NCBI GenBank assembly: GCA_024743195.1
Contig: JANSXE010000002.1
Span: 124,001-188,000, forward strand
Length of the DNA: 64,000 bases
DNA from: Alphaproteobacteria bacterium
Lineage (GTDB): Bacteria > Pseudomonadota > Alphaproteobacteria > UBA8366 > Aestuariispiraceae
Reading direction: 5' to 3'
The translations under genes were made by a program, and so were the position numbers. Below the pieces are notes generated by a model. It did no database searches. It was not told the DNA's origin and saw only the letters and a list, made by a program, of their open reading frames with translations. Of the stretch, positions 11,524 through 21,679 are shown one piece after another (the stretch's first letter is position 1; every line of letters starts with the position of its first letter).

Positions 11524-12846
11524 TTAGAACAGAAGCTCCACCAGCAGCAGCGCGATTCCGGGAAAGGCGGTCAGCAGGACCACCCGCACCATGTCGCTGG
11601 CGATGAAGGGCAGCGCTCCCCGATAGGTCTCGCCGATCGACACCCCCGGCGCCATCGAGTTGATGACGAAGAGATTCATCCCAACCGGCGGCGTGATCAG
11701 CCCCACCTCCACCACGATCAGCACCAGGATGCCGAACCACAGCGCCGTCGCCTCCGCCGACATCCCGAAGTCCAGCGCCATCACGATCGGGAAGAAGATC
11801 GGGATGGTGAGCAGGATCATCGACAGCGAATCCATGATGCAGCCGAACAGCAGATAGCAGATCAGGATCAGCGTCAGAACAAGCCAGGGGTTGAGCCCCA
11901 GCTCGCCGACCAATCGCGCGGCCTCCTGAGGCAGTTGCGCAAAGGCGAGGAAGCTGTTGAAGACGGCGGCGCCCAGGATAATGAAGAAGATCATGCCGGT
12001 GGAGACCGCGGTGGCCAGCAGCGCGTCGCGCAGCCCCGTCCAGCCGAGCCCCCCGTTGAGCCAGGCGACGATCCCCGTCCCCGCCGCCCCGACGGCCGCG
12101 CCCTCTGTCGGCGTGAACCAGCCGGCGTAGATGCCGCCGATGACGATGAGGAAGATCGCGAGCACCGGCCAGATCTCGAGCAGCGCGCGCCAGCGCGCGC
12201 CGGCCGGGCTCGGCGGGCGGCTGCCGGCGGCGTCGGGCCGGACGCGCACATAGATCGCGATCGTCGCCATGTAGCCGAGCGCCGCCAGCGCCCCCGGGAT
12301 GAAGGCGGCGACGAACAGCTTGGCGATGTTCTGCTCGGTCAGGATGGCGTAGATCACCAGGATCACCGAGGGCGGGATCAGGATTCCAAGCGTGCCGCCT
12401 GCCGCCAGACAGCCGGTCGTCAACGCGCCCGAATAGCCGGCGCGCCGCAGCTCCGGCAGCGCCGTCTGACCCATCGTCGCCGCCGTCGCCAGCGAGGAGC
12501 CGCAGATCGCCCCGAAGGCGCCGCAGGCCCCGACCGCCGCCATCGCGACCCCGCCCTTGCGGTGGCCCAGCCACGCCTCGGCCGCGCGGAACAGCGCGCG
12601 CGACATCCCGCCCCGGGTCGCGAACTGCCCCATCAGCAGGAACAGCGGCACGATCGAGAGCGAATAGCTGGAGAAGGTGTCGAACGGCGTCGTCTTGAGC
12701 TGGGCGAGGATCGGCCGCTCGCTGCCGGTCACCAGCCAAACCCCGAAGAAGCCGACCGTCAGCATGGCGAGCCCGATCGGAACCCGCAGGAAGATCAGCG
12801 CCATCAAAACCGGGAAGGAGAGCAACGCGAGCTCGACGCCGCTCAT
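11524..12846 (-). CDS. TRAP transporter large permease (DctM)
   Basis: Multi-TM DctM signature PPSVILVIYAILTEQNIAKLFVAAFIPG; 4-bp overlap with DctQ. Confidence 0.9.
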   Translation of the reverse strand: MSGVELALLSFPVLMALIFLRVPIGLAMLTVGFFGVWLVTGSERPILAQLKTTPFDTFSSYSLSIVPLFLLMGQFATRGGMSRALFRAAEAWLGHRKGGVAMAAVGACGAFGAICGSSLATAATMGQTALPELRRAGYSGALTTGCLAAGGTLGILIPPSVILVIYAILTEQNIAKLFVAAFIPGALAALGYMATIAIYVRVRPDAAGSRPPSPAGARWRALLEIWPVLAIFLIVIGGIYAGWFTPTEGAAVGAAGTGIVAWLNGGLGWTGLRDALLATAVSTGMIFFIILGAAVFNSFLAFAQLPQEAARLVGELGLNPWLVLTLILICYLLFGCIMDSLSMILLTIPIFFPIVMALDFGMSAEATALWFGILVLIVVEVGLITPPVGMNLFVINSMAPGVSIGETYRGALPFIASDMVRVVLLTAFPGIALLLVELLF

Positions 12847-13391
12847 CGCGCGCGCCCCCCAGGCGCACCCTCGTCCGGCTCGATCAGACGCCCGCGCTTC
12901 AGCTCCGCGGCGCTGCGCCAGACCGTATAGGCCGAAACCAGCACGAACAGCGCCGCCCCCGCCAAGGCCGCCGCATAGCCGATCCACAGCGGCAGCCCGA
13001 GGATGTAGGTGGTCTCGCCGAAGCGCTGCTTGTCCAGCATGCCCAACGCAAGGCGCCAGGCGAGCACGGCCGCCGCGGCGGTCAGCAGCAGATTGGCCGC
13101 CAGATCCGCCCAGCGGTTCGCCCGGAAGCCGGCGGCGTTCATCACCAGATCCACCGTAACATGGCCGCGGTTCAACTGGCACCAGGGCAGGAAGGCGAAG
13201 ATCGCGAAGGCCGTTCCCAATTCGACCAGCTCATAGGCGCCCGGAATGGAATCGAGCCCGAGCGGGATCAGCGCCCGGCCCGTGACGCTGAGCACCGTCA
13301 GCACGGTCAGCGCGACGAGTACGAGGCCGCCCAGCAGCGCCAGCGCTGCAGCCACCCGATGGATCAGGCGATGGATCAGGCGATGGATCAT
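12843..13391 (-). CDS. TRAP transporter small permease (DctQ)
   Basis: Four hydrophobic segments, position between DctP and DctM; N-terminus MIHRLIHRLIHR encoded by a 12-bp tandem repeat. Confidence 0.85.
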   Translation of the reverse strand: MIHRLIHRLIHRVAAALALLGGLVLVALTVLTVLSVTGRALIPLGLDSIPGAYELVELGTAFAIFAFLPWCQLNRGHVTVDLVMNAAGFRANRWADLAANLLLTAAAAVLAWRLALGMLDKQRFGETTYILGLPLWIGYAAALAGAALFVLVSAYTVWRSAAELKRGRLIEPDEGAPGGRAR

Positions 13392-13494
13392 GGAAGCGAA
13401 CCGCCGGCCGCCGTCGCGCGCGCCGCCGGCCGCGCCCGGAGCCGTCCTGGGCCAGGGGCGGCCGGCGGGGTCGGCGCGCGCGGCGCGGCGCCGG

Positions 13495-14529
13495 TCAGTT
13501 GGCGTGCTTCGCGATCAGCGCGCGCGCCTCCTCGACGAGCGCGGCGCCGTCCTCGCCCTCCTCGTTCCTCTCGGCGATCCAACGATCGATCGTCGGCTGG
13601 GCCGCGGCGATCCACGGCGCCGGGTCGAGCATGCGGATCACATTGCCGCTGGCCTGGGCGCGCTCCAGTCCGACCGCGTCGCCGCCGTCCATCGCGGCGC
13701 CGAACATCGCCGCGGCCTCGACCCCGCTGTGCTTGTCGATCACGGCGCGCAGATCGTCCGGCAGCCCCTCATAGGCGGCCTTGTTCATCACCAGCCCGAA
13801 GGTGGCCGTGTAGAGGCCGCGGTCGCCTTCGAAGCCGGTGTGGCTGTCGACCAGCTCCGGCACCTTCAGCGGAACGGTCACCTCCCACGGGATCACCGCG
13901 CCGTCGATCACGCCCTTGGACAGGGCCTCCGGCACCGCCGGGACGGGCATGCCGACCGCCGACGCGCCCAGATCCTCCAACATGCCGGTGATGACCCGCG
14001 TCGGCCCGCGCAGTTTCAGCCCCTGCATGTCCTCCAGGCTCGCCACCCCGTCGCCGCGCACATGCAAGAGGCCCGGCCCGTGGGTGTGCAGGACCAGCGG
14101 CTGCACGTCCTGGAACTCGTCCATCGCATGCGCCTCGACGTACTCGGTGAAGGCGCGGCTGGTCGCCTCGCCCGTCGCCACCATGAACGGCAGCTCGAAC
14201 GCCTCCGTCTTGGCGAACCGGCCCGGCGTGTAGCCCAGCACCGTCCAGACGATGTCGACGACCCCGTCGCGCGCCTGGTCGAAGAGCGAAGGCGGCTTGC
14301 CGCCCAACTGCATGGCGGGGAAATGCTGAATTTCGATCCGGCCGCCGGAGTCCTCCTGGATCGCCTCGATCCAGGGCGTGATCGCCTTGGCCGGGACGGT
14401 CGCCTGCGGCGGCAGGAACTGGTGCAGCCGGAGCGTGACCTCCTGCGCCGCCGCCGGCGCGGCCGTCAGCGCGGCCCCGGCCGCGAGCGTCAGTGCGGCC
14501 AGTCCGGCCGCCATGGTTTTCCTGAACAT
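13495..14529 (-). CDS. TRAP transporter substrate-binding protein (DctP)
   Basis: Signal peptide, EVTLRLHQFLPPQATVPAKAITPWIEAIQEDSGGRIEIQHFPAMQLGG. Confidence 0.9.
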   Translation of the reverse strand: MFRKTMAAGLAALTLAAGAALTAAPAAAQEVTLRLHQFLPPQATVPAKAITPWIEAIQEDSGGRIEIQHFPAMQLGGKPPSLFDQARDGVVDIVWTVLGYTPGRFAKTEAFELPFMVATGEATSRAFTEYVEAHAMDEFQDVQPLVLHTHGPGLLHVRGDGVASLEDMQGLKLRGPTRVITGMLEDLGASAVGMPVPAVPEALSKGVIDGAVIPWEVTVPLKVPELVDSHTGFEGDRGLYTATFGLVMNKAAYEGLPDDLRAVIDKHSGVEAAAMFGAAMDGGDAVGLERAQASGNVIRMLDPAPWIAAAQPTIDRWIAERNEEGEDGAALVEEARALIAKHAN

Positions 14530-14700
14530 GATCGCGTCGCCTCCCTATGCGTCGCGGCGCGCGATCCGCCTCTCCCCGCCGGACGCCGCGCCGCCTTTCC
14601 GGACAGCCTGCCCCAAGCGGGGCGGCGCTGGAAAGACGGAATCGGCGGCGCGAGCCGGATGGGCCCGCCCGCCGCCGATTTCCATTGCGTGCGGCGTCGG

Positions 14701-14719
14701 TTGGTATACTGTATACAAA
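14701..14719. promoter_or_regulatory. Candidate GntR (FadR/FCD subfamily) operator
   Basis: TTGGTATACTGTATACAAA, inverted repeat (8 of 9 arm positions) centred in the dctP/gntR divergent region, 25 bp upstream of the gntR ATG. Confidence 0.6.
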
Positions 14720-14744
14720 TCTTGCTTCGGAGCGACGATCGCCG

Positions 14745-15464
14745 ATGTCCCTCGACCCCCTTCCCCAACAGCGCGAAACGCTGGCCGAAGCCGTCTACGC
14801 CCGGCTCGTGGAGGCGATCTGCGACGGCGCCCTCGCGCCCGGGGAGCCGCTGATCCAGGAGCGTCTGGCGGAGCGGCTTCAGGTCTCGCGCCAGCCGGTG
14901 CTGCAGGCGCTGGCCATGCTGCGCCGCGACGGCTTCGTCGAGCCCGGCGACACCCGCGGCAGCCGGGTGGCGCGGCTGGCGCCGGAGATGGTGGCCGACG
15001 TCTACCAGTTGCGCGGGGCGCTCGACCGGCTGGCGGCCGGCGCGGCCGCCGCCCGCATGAACGATCCGGGCCGCCGCGCCGAGGCGGAGGCGGCGCTCGC
15101 CGCAACCCTGGCGGAGGGCGAGGCGGCCTGCGCGGACGCGGCGGCCCCACGGACGGACGGCGCGGCCGCGCGGCTGGTGGCCGCGGACGTCGCCTTCCAC
15201 CAGACCCTCTATCGGCTGTCCGGCAATCCCTTGATCGAGGAGGCGGCGGCCCGCCCCTGGCGTCATATCCGCCGCGCCATGGCGATGGCGCTGCGCGACG
15301 GCGCGCACGCCGAGACCGTCTGGCGCGAACACCGGGCGATCGCCGAGGCCGTCCTGTCCGGCGACGCGGACGCCGCGCAGCGCGCAGCGGAAGCCCATGT
15401 GACCCGCGCGGCGGAAGAGATGCGCCGCCCGCTCGGCGCCGCCGATCCGGCCGCGGCGGAATGA
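14745..15464 (+). CDS. GntR family transcriptional regulator (FCD domain)
   Basis: wHTH LVEAICDGALAPGEPLIQERLAERLQVSRQPVLQALAMLRRDGFVE and FCD-type C-terminus. Confidence 0.9.
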   Translation: MSLDPLPQQRETLAEAVYARLVEAICDGALAPGEPLIQERLAERLQVSRQPVLQALAMLRRDGFVEPGDTRGSRVARLAPEMVADVYQLRGALDRLAAGAAAARMNDPGRRAEAEAALAATLAEGEAACADAAAPRTDGAAARLVAADVAFHQTLYRLSGNPLIEEAAARPWRHIRRAMAMALRDGAHAETVWREHRAIAEAVLSGDADAAQRAAEAHVTRAAEEMRRPLGAADPAAAE

Positions 15465-15553
15465 CCAGAACGATGTGAGGAAAGACGCCCGCGCCGATCC
15501 GGCCGCACCCGGCGGATAGACGGGCGCAAGACGCAACGAGAGGAGACGCCCCG

Positions 15554-16357
15554 ATGAAACTGTCCGACGCCGACCTCGCCCGGTTCGACGAGGAAGGGTT
15601 CGTGTTCCTGCCCGGCCTATTCAGCCGCGACGAGGCGCAGATGCTGATGGAGGAGGCGCAGGCGATCTACGCCCAGGACCGCGAGGAGGTCTGGCGGGAG
15701 AGCTCCGGCGCCGCGCGCACCGCCTTCGCCGCCCATACCTATTCGGAGCCCTTCCGCCGGATCGGTCGCCATCCGCGTCTGGTGGAGCCGGTCGAGCAGC
15801 TGCTCGGCGAGCAACTCTACATGCATCAGTTCAAGATCAACGCGAAGGCGGCCTTCGACGGCGAGGTCTGGCAGTGGCACCAGGACTACGGCACCTGGGC
15901 GCGCGACGACGGCATGCCAGAGCCGCGGGCGATGAACATCGCGCTCTTCCTGGAGGACGTGACGCCGGCCAACGGCCCATTGCTGTTCATCCCGCGCTCG
16001 CACCGCGAGGGCGTCTTCGAGGCCGGCCACGATCTGGAGACCACGAGCTATCCGCTCTGGACCCTAGACCGCGAGACGGTCGCGAGCCTGGCGCGCGAGG
16101 GCGGGGTCGAGGCGCCGGTGGGCCCGGCCGGATCGGTCGTGATGTTCCACGGCAATCTGGTGCACGCCAGCCCGGCCAACATCAGCCCGTTCAGCCGCAC
16201 CATCGTCTATCTCAGCCTCTGCGCGGTCTCGAACCACATCACGAAATTCACCCGCAAGGAATGGATCGCACACCGCGATTTCACGCCGATCGAGGTTCTG
16301 GCGGACGATTGCCTGGACGAACTGGTCGCCCAGCGCCGCGCCGCCGCGGCCGAGTGA
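15554..16357 (+). CDS. Phytanoyl-CoA dioxygenase (PhyH) family non-haem Fe(II)/2OG oxygenase, EctD-like
   Basis: GEVWQWHQDYGTWARDDGMPEPRAMNIALFLEDVTPANGPLLFIPRSH and downstream MFHGNLVHAS. Confidence 0.88.
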   Translation: MKLSDADLARFDEEGFVFLPGLFSRDEAQMLMEEAQAIYAQDREEVWRESSGAARTAFAAHTYSEPFRRIGRHPRLVEPVEQLLGEQLYMHQFKINAKAAFDGEVWQWHQDYGTWARDDGMPEPRAMNIALFLEDVTPANGPLLFIPRSHREGVFEAGHDLETTSYPLWTLDRETVASLAREGGVEAPVGPAGSVVMFHGNLVHASPANISPFSRTIVYLSLCAVSNHITKFTRKEWIAHRDFTPIEVLADDCLDELVAQRRAAAAE

Positions 16358-16370
16358 GGGGCGGCGCTTC

Positions 16371-17708
16371 ATGAATCTCGATGCGCTGTTGCGCGCCCGG
16401 GCGGCGGACGGCCGCCCGGTGCGCGTCGGGCTGATCGGCGCCGGCAAGTTCGGCGCCATGTTCCTCTCCCAGGCCGGCCGGCATCCCGGCTTCCACGTGC
16501 AGGCGATCGCCGACCTCTCGCCCGACCGGGTCCGCGGAACGCTCGAGCGCATCGGCTGGGACGCCTCGCGCGCGGCGGCGCGCGACGCCGCCGACGCGCT
16601 GGCGAGCGGAGCCACCTGGGTGACGGACGACTCCGACGCGCTGATCCGCGCCGACGGGCTGGAGGTCGTGGTGGACGCGACCGGCAGCCCCGCCGCCGGG
16701 GTGCGCCACGCGCTGGCCGCGATAGAGGCGGGCCGCCACATCGTCATGGTCAATGTCGAGGCGGACGTGCTCGCCGGGCCGCTCCTGGCCAAGAAGGCGC
16801 GGGACGCGGGCCTGGTCTACTCCATGGCCTACGGCGACCAGCCGGCGCTCATTGCAGAGATCGTGGATTGGGCGCGCGCGTCCGGCCTCGAGGTGGTCTG
16901 CGCCGGCAAGGGCACCAAGTACCTGCCGGCCTATCACAAAGTCACGCCCGACGACGTCTGGACCCATTACGGGCTGACGCCGGAGCAGGCGGCGGCCGGG
17001 GGCATGAACCCGCAGATGTTCAACAGCTTCCTCGACGGCACGAAATCGGCGATCGAGATGGCGGCGGTCGCGAACGCCTGCGGACTGACGCCGCCCGCGG
17101 ACGGGCTCGCCTTCCCGCCCTGCGGCGTCGACGACCTGCCGCACGTGCTGCGGCCCGAGGCGGCCGGCGGCCTGCTGAAGGAAAAGGGGACGGTCGAGGT
17201 GGTCTCCAGCCTGGAGCGGGACGGCCGGCCGGTGTTCCGCGATCTGCGCTGGGGCGTCTACGCCGTGTTCGAGGCGGGAAGCGACTATGTCCGCCGCTGC
17301 TTCGCCGAGTACGGTCTGCACACGGATTCGACCGGCGACTATGCGGCCGTATACAAGCCCTATCACCTGATCGGGCTGGAGCTCGGGATCTCGGTCGCCA
17401 GCGCCGCCCTGCGCGGGGAGCCGACGGGAACCTCCGCCGCCTGGCGGGGCGACGCGGTCGCGGTCGCCAAACGCCCGCTCAAGGTCGGCGAGACGCTGGA
17501 CGGCGAGGGCGGCTACACCGTCTTCGGCACGCTGATGCGCGCGGCCGACAGCCGCCGGATCGGCGCCCTGCCGATCGGCTTGGCGCACGGGCTCACGCTG
17601 ACCCGGGAGGTCGCGGAGGGGGCGCCGCTGACCTACGCCGACGTCGCGGTCGACGCGGCCGATCCCGCCTACCAGATCCGCCGCGCGATGGAGCAGGCCT
17701 TCGCCTGA
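16371..17708 (+). CDS. NAD(P)-binding homoserine-dehydrogenase-like oxidoreductase with C-terminal SAF-like domain
   Basis: VRVGLIGAGKFGAMFLSQ Rossmann motif; C-terminal AKRPLKVGETLDGEGGYTVFGTL..GLTLTREVAEGAPLTYADV. Confidence 0.82.
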   Translation: MNLDALLRARAADGRPVRVGLIGAGKFGAMFLSQAGRHPGFHVQAIADLSPDRVRGTLERIGWDASRAAARDAADALASGATWVTDDSDALIRADGLEVVVDATGSPAAGVRHALAAIEAGRHIVMVNVEADVLAGPLLAKKARDAGLVYSMAYGDQPALIAEIVDWARASGLEVVCAGKGTKYLPAYHKVTPDDVWTHYGLTPEQAAAGGMNPQMFNSFLDGTKSAIEMAAVANACGLTPPADGLAFPPCGVDDLPHVLRPEAAGGLLKEKGTVEVVSSLERDGRPVFRDLRWGVYAVFEAGSDYVRRCFAEYGLHTDSTGDYAAVYKPYHLIGLELGISVASAALRGEPTGTSAAWRGDAVAVAKRPLKVGETLDGEGGYTVFGTLMRAADSRRIGALPIGLAHGLTLTREVAEGAPLTYADVAVDAADPAYQIRRAMEQAFA

Positions 17709-17718
17709 GGAGCGAGCG

Positions 17719-18459
17719 ATGAGCAAGACGGTCCTGATCACCGGCGGCTCGCGCGGCGTCGGGGCCGCCTGCGCCGAGCGGCTGGCGCGCGACGGCTGGG
17801 ACGTCGCGATCAGCTACGCGGGGCGCAAGGACGCGGCCGACGCCGTCGTCCGCGCGGTCGAGGCCGCCGGGCGCCGGGCGCTGGCCGTGCAGGCGGACGC
17901 CGGCGATCCGGATCAGGTCCTGCGGCTGTTCGAGGCGGTGGACGCGGGCTTCGGCCGGCTCGACGCGCTGATCAACAACGCCGGCGTCACCAGCCCGCCC
18001 GGGCCGCTCGGCGAAACGGAGATCGCCGACATCCGCCGGGTGCTGGACGTCAATCTGTTGGGCGCCTTCGTCGCCGCGCGCGAGGCCGTGCGGCGGATGC
18101 GCGGCCAGGACGGCGGCGGCGTGATCGTCAATCTCTCCTCCGTCGCGGCGCGCCTCGGAAGTCCGGGCGAATACATCCACTACGCCGCCAGCAAGGCGGG
18201 CGTCGACGTGCTGACCGAGGCGCTGGCGAAAGAGGTCGGGCCGGAGGGGATTCGCGTCGTCGGCGTCGCCCCCGGCGTGATCGAGACCGAGATCCACGCC
18301 GCCCAGGGGCAGGACGACAAGCCCGGACGGGTCGCCGCCACGACCCCGCTGCGCCGCAACGGCCGGCCGGACGAGGTGGCCGACGCGGTCGCGTTCCTGC
18401 TGTCCGACGAGGCGGCCTTCATCACCGGATCCACGCTGGGCGTCACCGGCGGGCGATGA
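17719..18459 (+). CDS. SDR family NAD(P)-dependent oxidoreductase
   Basis: TGGSRGVGAACAERLA, NNAGVT, SSVAARLGSPGEYIHYAASKAG. Confidence 0.92.
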   Translation: MSKTVLITGGSRGVGAACAERLARDGWDVAISYAGRKDAADAVVRAVEAAGRRALAVQADAGDPDQVLRLFEAVDAGFGRLDALINNAGVTSPPGPLGETEIADIRRVLDVNLLGAFVAAREAVRRMRGQDGGGVIVNLSSVAARLGSPGEYIHYAASKAGVDVLTEALAKEVGPEGIRVVGVAPGVIETEIHAAQGQDDKPGRVAATTPLRRNGRPDEVADAVAFLLSDEAAFITGSTLGVTGGR

Positions 18460-18501
18460 GGGCGGGCGATGAGGGCGGGCCCCGCATAGGCTTGGCGCTT
18501 T

Positions 18502-18675
18502 GGCGCTCCTGGATCCCGGATCGGCCTCACGGCCGTCCGGGACGACAGTGAGGGACGCACGACCGCCGTCATCCCAGCCGGAGCGGAGCGGAGAGCCGGG
18601 AGCCAGGGCGGGTCGCGCGGGCTTGCGCTTGCCGCTCCTGGGTCCCGGCCCGGCCTTGCGGCCGTCCGGGACGAC
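18502..18675. repeat. Cluster of REP-like intergenic palindromes
   Basis: GGCGCTCCTGGATCCCGGATCGGCCTCACGGCCGTCCGGGACGAC (18502-18546) recurs as GCCGCTCCTGGGTCCCGGCCCGGCCTTGCGGCCGTCCGGGACGAC (18631-18675), with a partly inverted related segment between. Confidence 0.7.
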
Positions 18676-18817
18676 GGGGGCGGGAGCCCTCGGCGTCGGC
18701 CGGGGTGACGCCGATGGGCATGCGAAGACATGCGATGCGCACCGTCGAGCCGTATGCGGCGACCCGGACGCCTCCGCACTGCGTCTTCATGCTCAACGGG
18801 AAGCCGCAGCCTGCGCC

Positions 18818-21532
18818 TCAACGCGGCTTGAGCAGGCCCTTCAGCCGATAGAGCGCGTCGAGCGCCTCGCGCGGGGTGAGGTCGTCCGGGGCTATCTCGG
18901 CCAGCGCCTCCTCCACCGGGCTCGGGCCCGCGGGGGCGGCCGGCCGGTCGGCCGGGCGGGCGGGCTGGCTCATGGCGCGGAACAGCGGCAGGTCGTCGAC
19001 CAGCCGGGTGACGGCGCCGGACTGCTCCCCCGCCTCCAGCGCATGCAGCACCTCCTCCGCGCGCGCGACGACGGCGTCGGGAAGGCCGGCCAGCTTCGCG
19101 ACATGGATGCCGTAGCTGCGGTCGGCGGCGCCCGCGCCCACCTCGTGCAGGAAGACGACGCGGCCTTCGAACTCCTTCACCCGCATGCAATGCGGCGCGA
19201 GCGCGTCGAGCCGTTCGGCGAGCGCGGTCAGCTCGTGAGAGGGGGTCGCGACGAGGGCGCGGGCCTGCGAGGCCTCGTGCAGATGCTCGACGCAGGCCCA
19301 GGCGATGGAAAGCCCGTCGAAGGTCGCCGTGCCGCGGCCGATCTCGTCCAGGATCACCAGCGAGCGCCGGGTCGCCTGGTTCAGGATGGTCGCGGTCTCG
19401 ACCATCTCGACCATGAAGGTCGAGCGCCCGCGGGCCAGATCGTCGGCCGCGCCGACCCGGCTGAACAGCCGGTCGACCGCGCCGATATGGGCCGCGCGCG
19501 CCGGGACGTAGAGGCCGCTCTGCGCCAGGATCGCGATCAGCGCGTTCTGCCGCAGGAAGGTGGATTTGCCCGCCATGTTCGGGCCGGTCAGCAGCCACAG
19601 GCGGCGCGCGCGTTCGAGATCGCAATCGTTGGCGACGAAGGGCTGCGGGTCGGCTTCGGCGGCCAGCGCGGCCTCGACCACCGCGTGGCGGCCGCCCGCG
19701 ATGCGGAAGGCGAGGCTGTCGTCGACCGTCGGTCGGGCGTAGTCCCGCGCCTCCGCAAGCGCGGCCGCCGCGGCGGCGAGGTCGAGCCGCGCCAGCGCCG
19801 CCGCCGCCCTTGCGATCGCGCCGGCGCGCTCCATGACGGCGGCGACCAGCGCCTCGAACAGCTCCAACTCGACCGCCAGCGCCTTCTCGCCGGCGTCGGC
19901 GATGTCGCGGGCCAGCTCGTTCAGCTCGACCGTGGTGAAGCGCACGGCGTTGGCCATCGACTGGCGGTGGATGAAGGGCTCCCGGTCGAGCTTCTCGGCG
20001 TTCTTCGCCGTCGCCTCGAGGAAGTAGCCGAGCACGTTGTTGTGCCGGATCTTCAGGCTGTCGACGCCGGTCTCCCGGCGATAGCGCGCCTCCAGATTGG
20101 CGATCAGCCGCCGCCCCTCGTCGCGCAATTTGACCAGCTCGTCGAGCTTCGGGGCGTAGCCGGGCGCGATGAAGCCGCCGTCCCGGGCGAGATGCGGCGG
20201 CTCGGGCTTGAGCGCCCGGGTCAGCCGATCCACCAACTCGTCATGCAACCCCAGATCTTCGAGCGCGCCCGCGACCTCCTCCGGCGGGGCGTCGGCGGCC
20301 TGCGCGGCGAGCGCCTTGATCTTGGCGGTCAGGGCCAGCCCCGCCCCGAGCGCCGCCAGGTCGCGCGGCCCCCCGCGGCCGAGCGAGAGGCGGGAGAGCG
20401 CGCGTTCCAGGTCCGGCGCGCCGCGCAGCAGCTCGCGCAGGTCGGCGCGGACCGCGCGCTCCGCCAGGAAGAAGCCGACGGCGTCGAGCCGCCGCCCGAT
20501 CGCCGCCGGATCGGTCAGCGGGGCCGACAGCCGCTCCGCCAGCAGGCGGGCGCCGGGGCCGGTGACGGTGCGGTCGACCGCGTCGAGCAGGCTGCCGCGG
20601 CGATCGCCCGCGAGCGTGCGGGTCAGCTCCAGATTGCGCCGGGTCGCCTGGTCGATCTCCATCAGCGCGCCGGCGGCGAGGCGCGTCGGCGGGGCGAGGC
20701 GCGGCAGCTTGCCGACCTGGGTCAATTCCAGATAGTCGACCAGCGCGCCGAGCGCCGCCAGCTCCGCCCGGCCGAACTGGCCGTAGGCGTCGAGCGCGCC
20801 GACCTCGAACAGCGCCTTCAGACGCTTTTCGGCGTTCACCGAATCGAAGCGGCTGTCGGGCAGCGGCTGCACGGCCTCGCGCCAGTCGTCGCGCAGGATC
20901 GCGAGCGTGCCGTCGCCCGCCGAGAGCTTTTCGGGCGCCAGCACCTCGCCCGGATCGATGCGCGCGAGCGCGGCCGGCAGGGCCTCGGCCGCGACCGGCT
21001 GGCAGGCGAGCTCCCCCGTGGAGACGTCGCACCAGGCGAGCGCCAGCTCCGCCGCCTCCCCGCCCCCGGCGCGGGCGATTGCGGCCAGGTAATTGTGCGC
21101 GCGCGCGTCGAGCAGCGCCTCCTCGGTCAGCGTGCCCGGGGTGACGACGCGCACGATCTCGCGCGCGACGACGCTCTTCGCCCCGCGTTTCTTGGCCTCG
21201 GCCGGGTCCTCCGTCTGTTCGCAGACCGCGACGCGGAAGCCGTGCTTGATCAGGCGGGAGAGATAGCTCTCGGCCGCGTGCACCGGCACGCCGCACATCG
21301 GGATCGGCTCGCCCTGATGCTGGCCGCGCTTGGTGAGCGTGATGTCGAGGGCGGCGGCGGCCCGGCGCGCGTCCTCGAAAAACAGCTCGTAGAAGTCGCC
21401 CATCCGGTAGAACAGCAGCGCGTCCGGATGCTCCGCCTTGATGGCGAGATACTGCGCCATCATCGGCGTCGTCTTGGCGTCCGGCGCGGGCGTGGGGGCC
21501 GGGGCGGGGGCGGGGGCTGGGGCCTGATCCAT
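18818..21532 (-). CDS. mutS: DNA mismatch repair protein MutS
   Basis: [84 protein letters not shown]. Confidence 0.96.
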   Translation of the reverse strand: MDQAPAPAPAPAPTPAPDAKTTPMMAQYLAIKAEHPDALLFYRMGDFYELFFEDARRAAAALDITLTKRGQHQGEPIPMCGVPVHAAESYLSRLIKHGFRVAVCEQTEDPAEAKKRGAKSVVAREIVRVVTPGTLTEEALLDARAHNYLAAIARAGGGEAAELALAWCDVSTGELACQPVAAEALPAALARIDPGEVLAPEKLSAGDGTLAILRDDWREAVQPLPDSRFDSVNAEKRLKALFEVGALDAYGQFGRAELAALGALVDYLELTQVGKLPRLAPPTRLAAGALMEIDQATRRNLELTRTLAGDRRGSLLDAVDRTVTGPGARLLAERLSAPLTDPAAIGRRLDAVGFFLAERAVRADLRELLRGAPDLERALSRLSLGRGGPRDLAALGAGLALTAKIKALAAQAADAPPEEVAGALEDLGLHDELVDRLTRALKPEPPHLARDGGFIAPGYAPKLDELVKLRDEGRRLIANLEARYRRETGVDSLKIRHNNVLGYFLEATAKNAEKLDREPFIHRQSMANAVRFTTVELNELARDIADAGEKALAVELELFEALVAAVMERAGAIARAAAALARLDLAAAAAALAEARDYARPTVDDSLAFRIAGGRHAVVEAALAAEADPQPFVANDCDLERARRLWLLTGPNMAGKSTFLRQNALIAILAQSGLYVPARAAHIGAVDRLFSRVGAADDLARGRSTFMVEMVETATILNQATRRSLVILDEIGRGTATFDGLSIAWACVEHLHEASQARALVATPSHELTALAERLDALAPHCMRVKEFEGRVVFLHEVGAGAADRSYGIHVAKLAGLPDAVVARAEEVLHALEAGEQSGAVTRLVDDLPLFRAMSQPARPADRPAAPAGPSPVEEALAEIAPDDLTPREALDALYRLKGLLKPR

Positions 21533-21679
21533 GATGCGCCCGAGCCTATCGCCGCGCCCCGGGGCCTTCAATCGGCAAGCGCCCCGCCCTTCCTGTTGTA
21601 AGCGCGGGGCGCGCCGGTCACTATTGCGGCGATCGTCCGCGACCAGACGCAATAATGTTTCGAGGAGAGTTTCCGCGCC

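Noticed and set aside
18500-21601. 1033-aa plus-strand ORF antisense to mutS
   Set aside because: High-GC shadow ORF of biased R/Q/D/H/A composition opposite a clear housekeeping gene.
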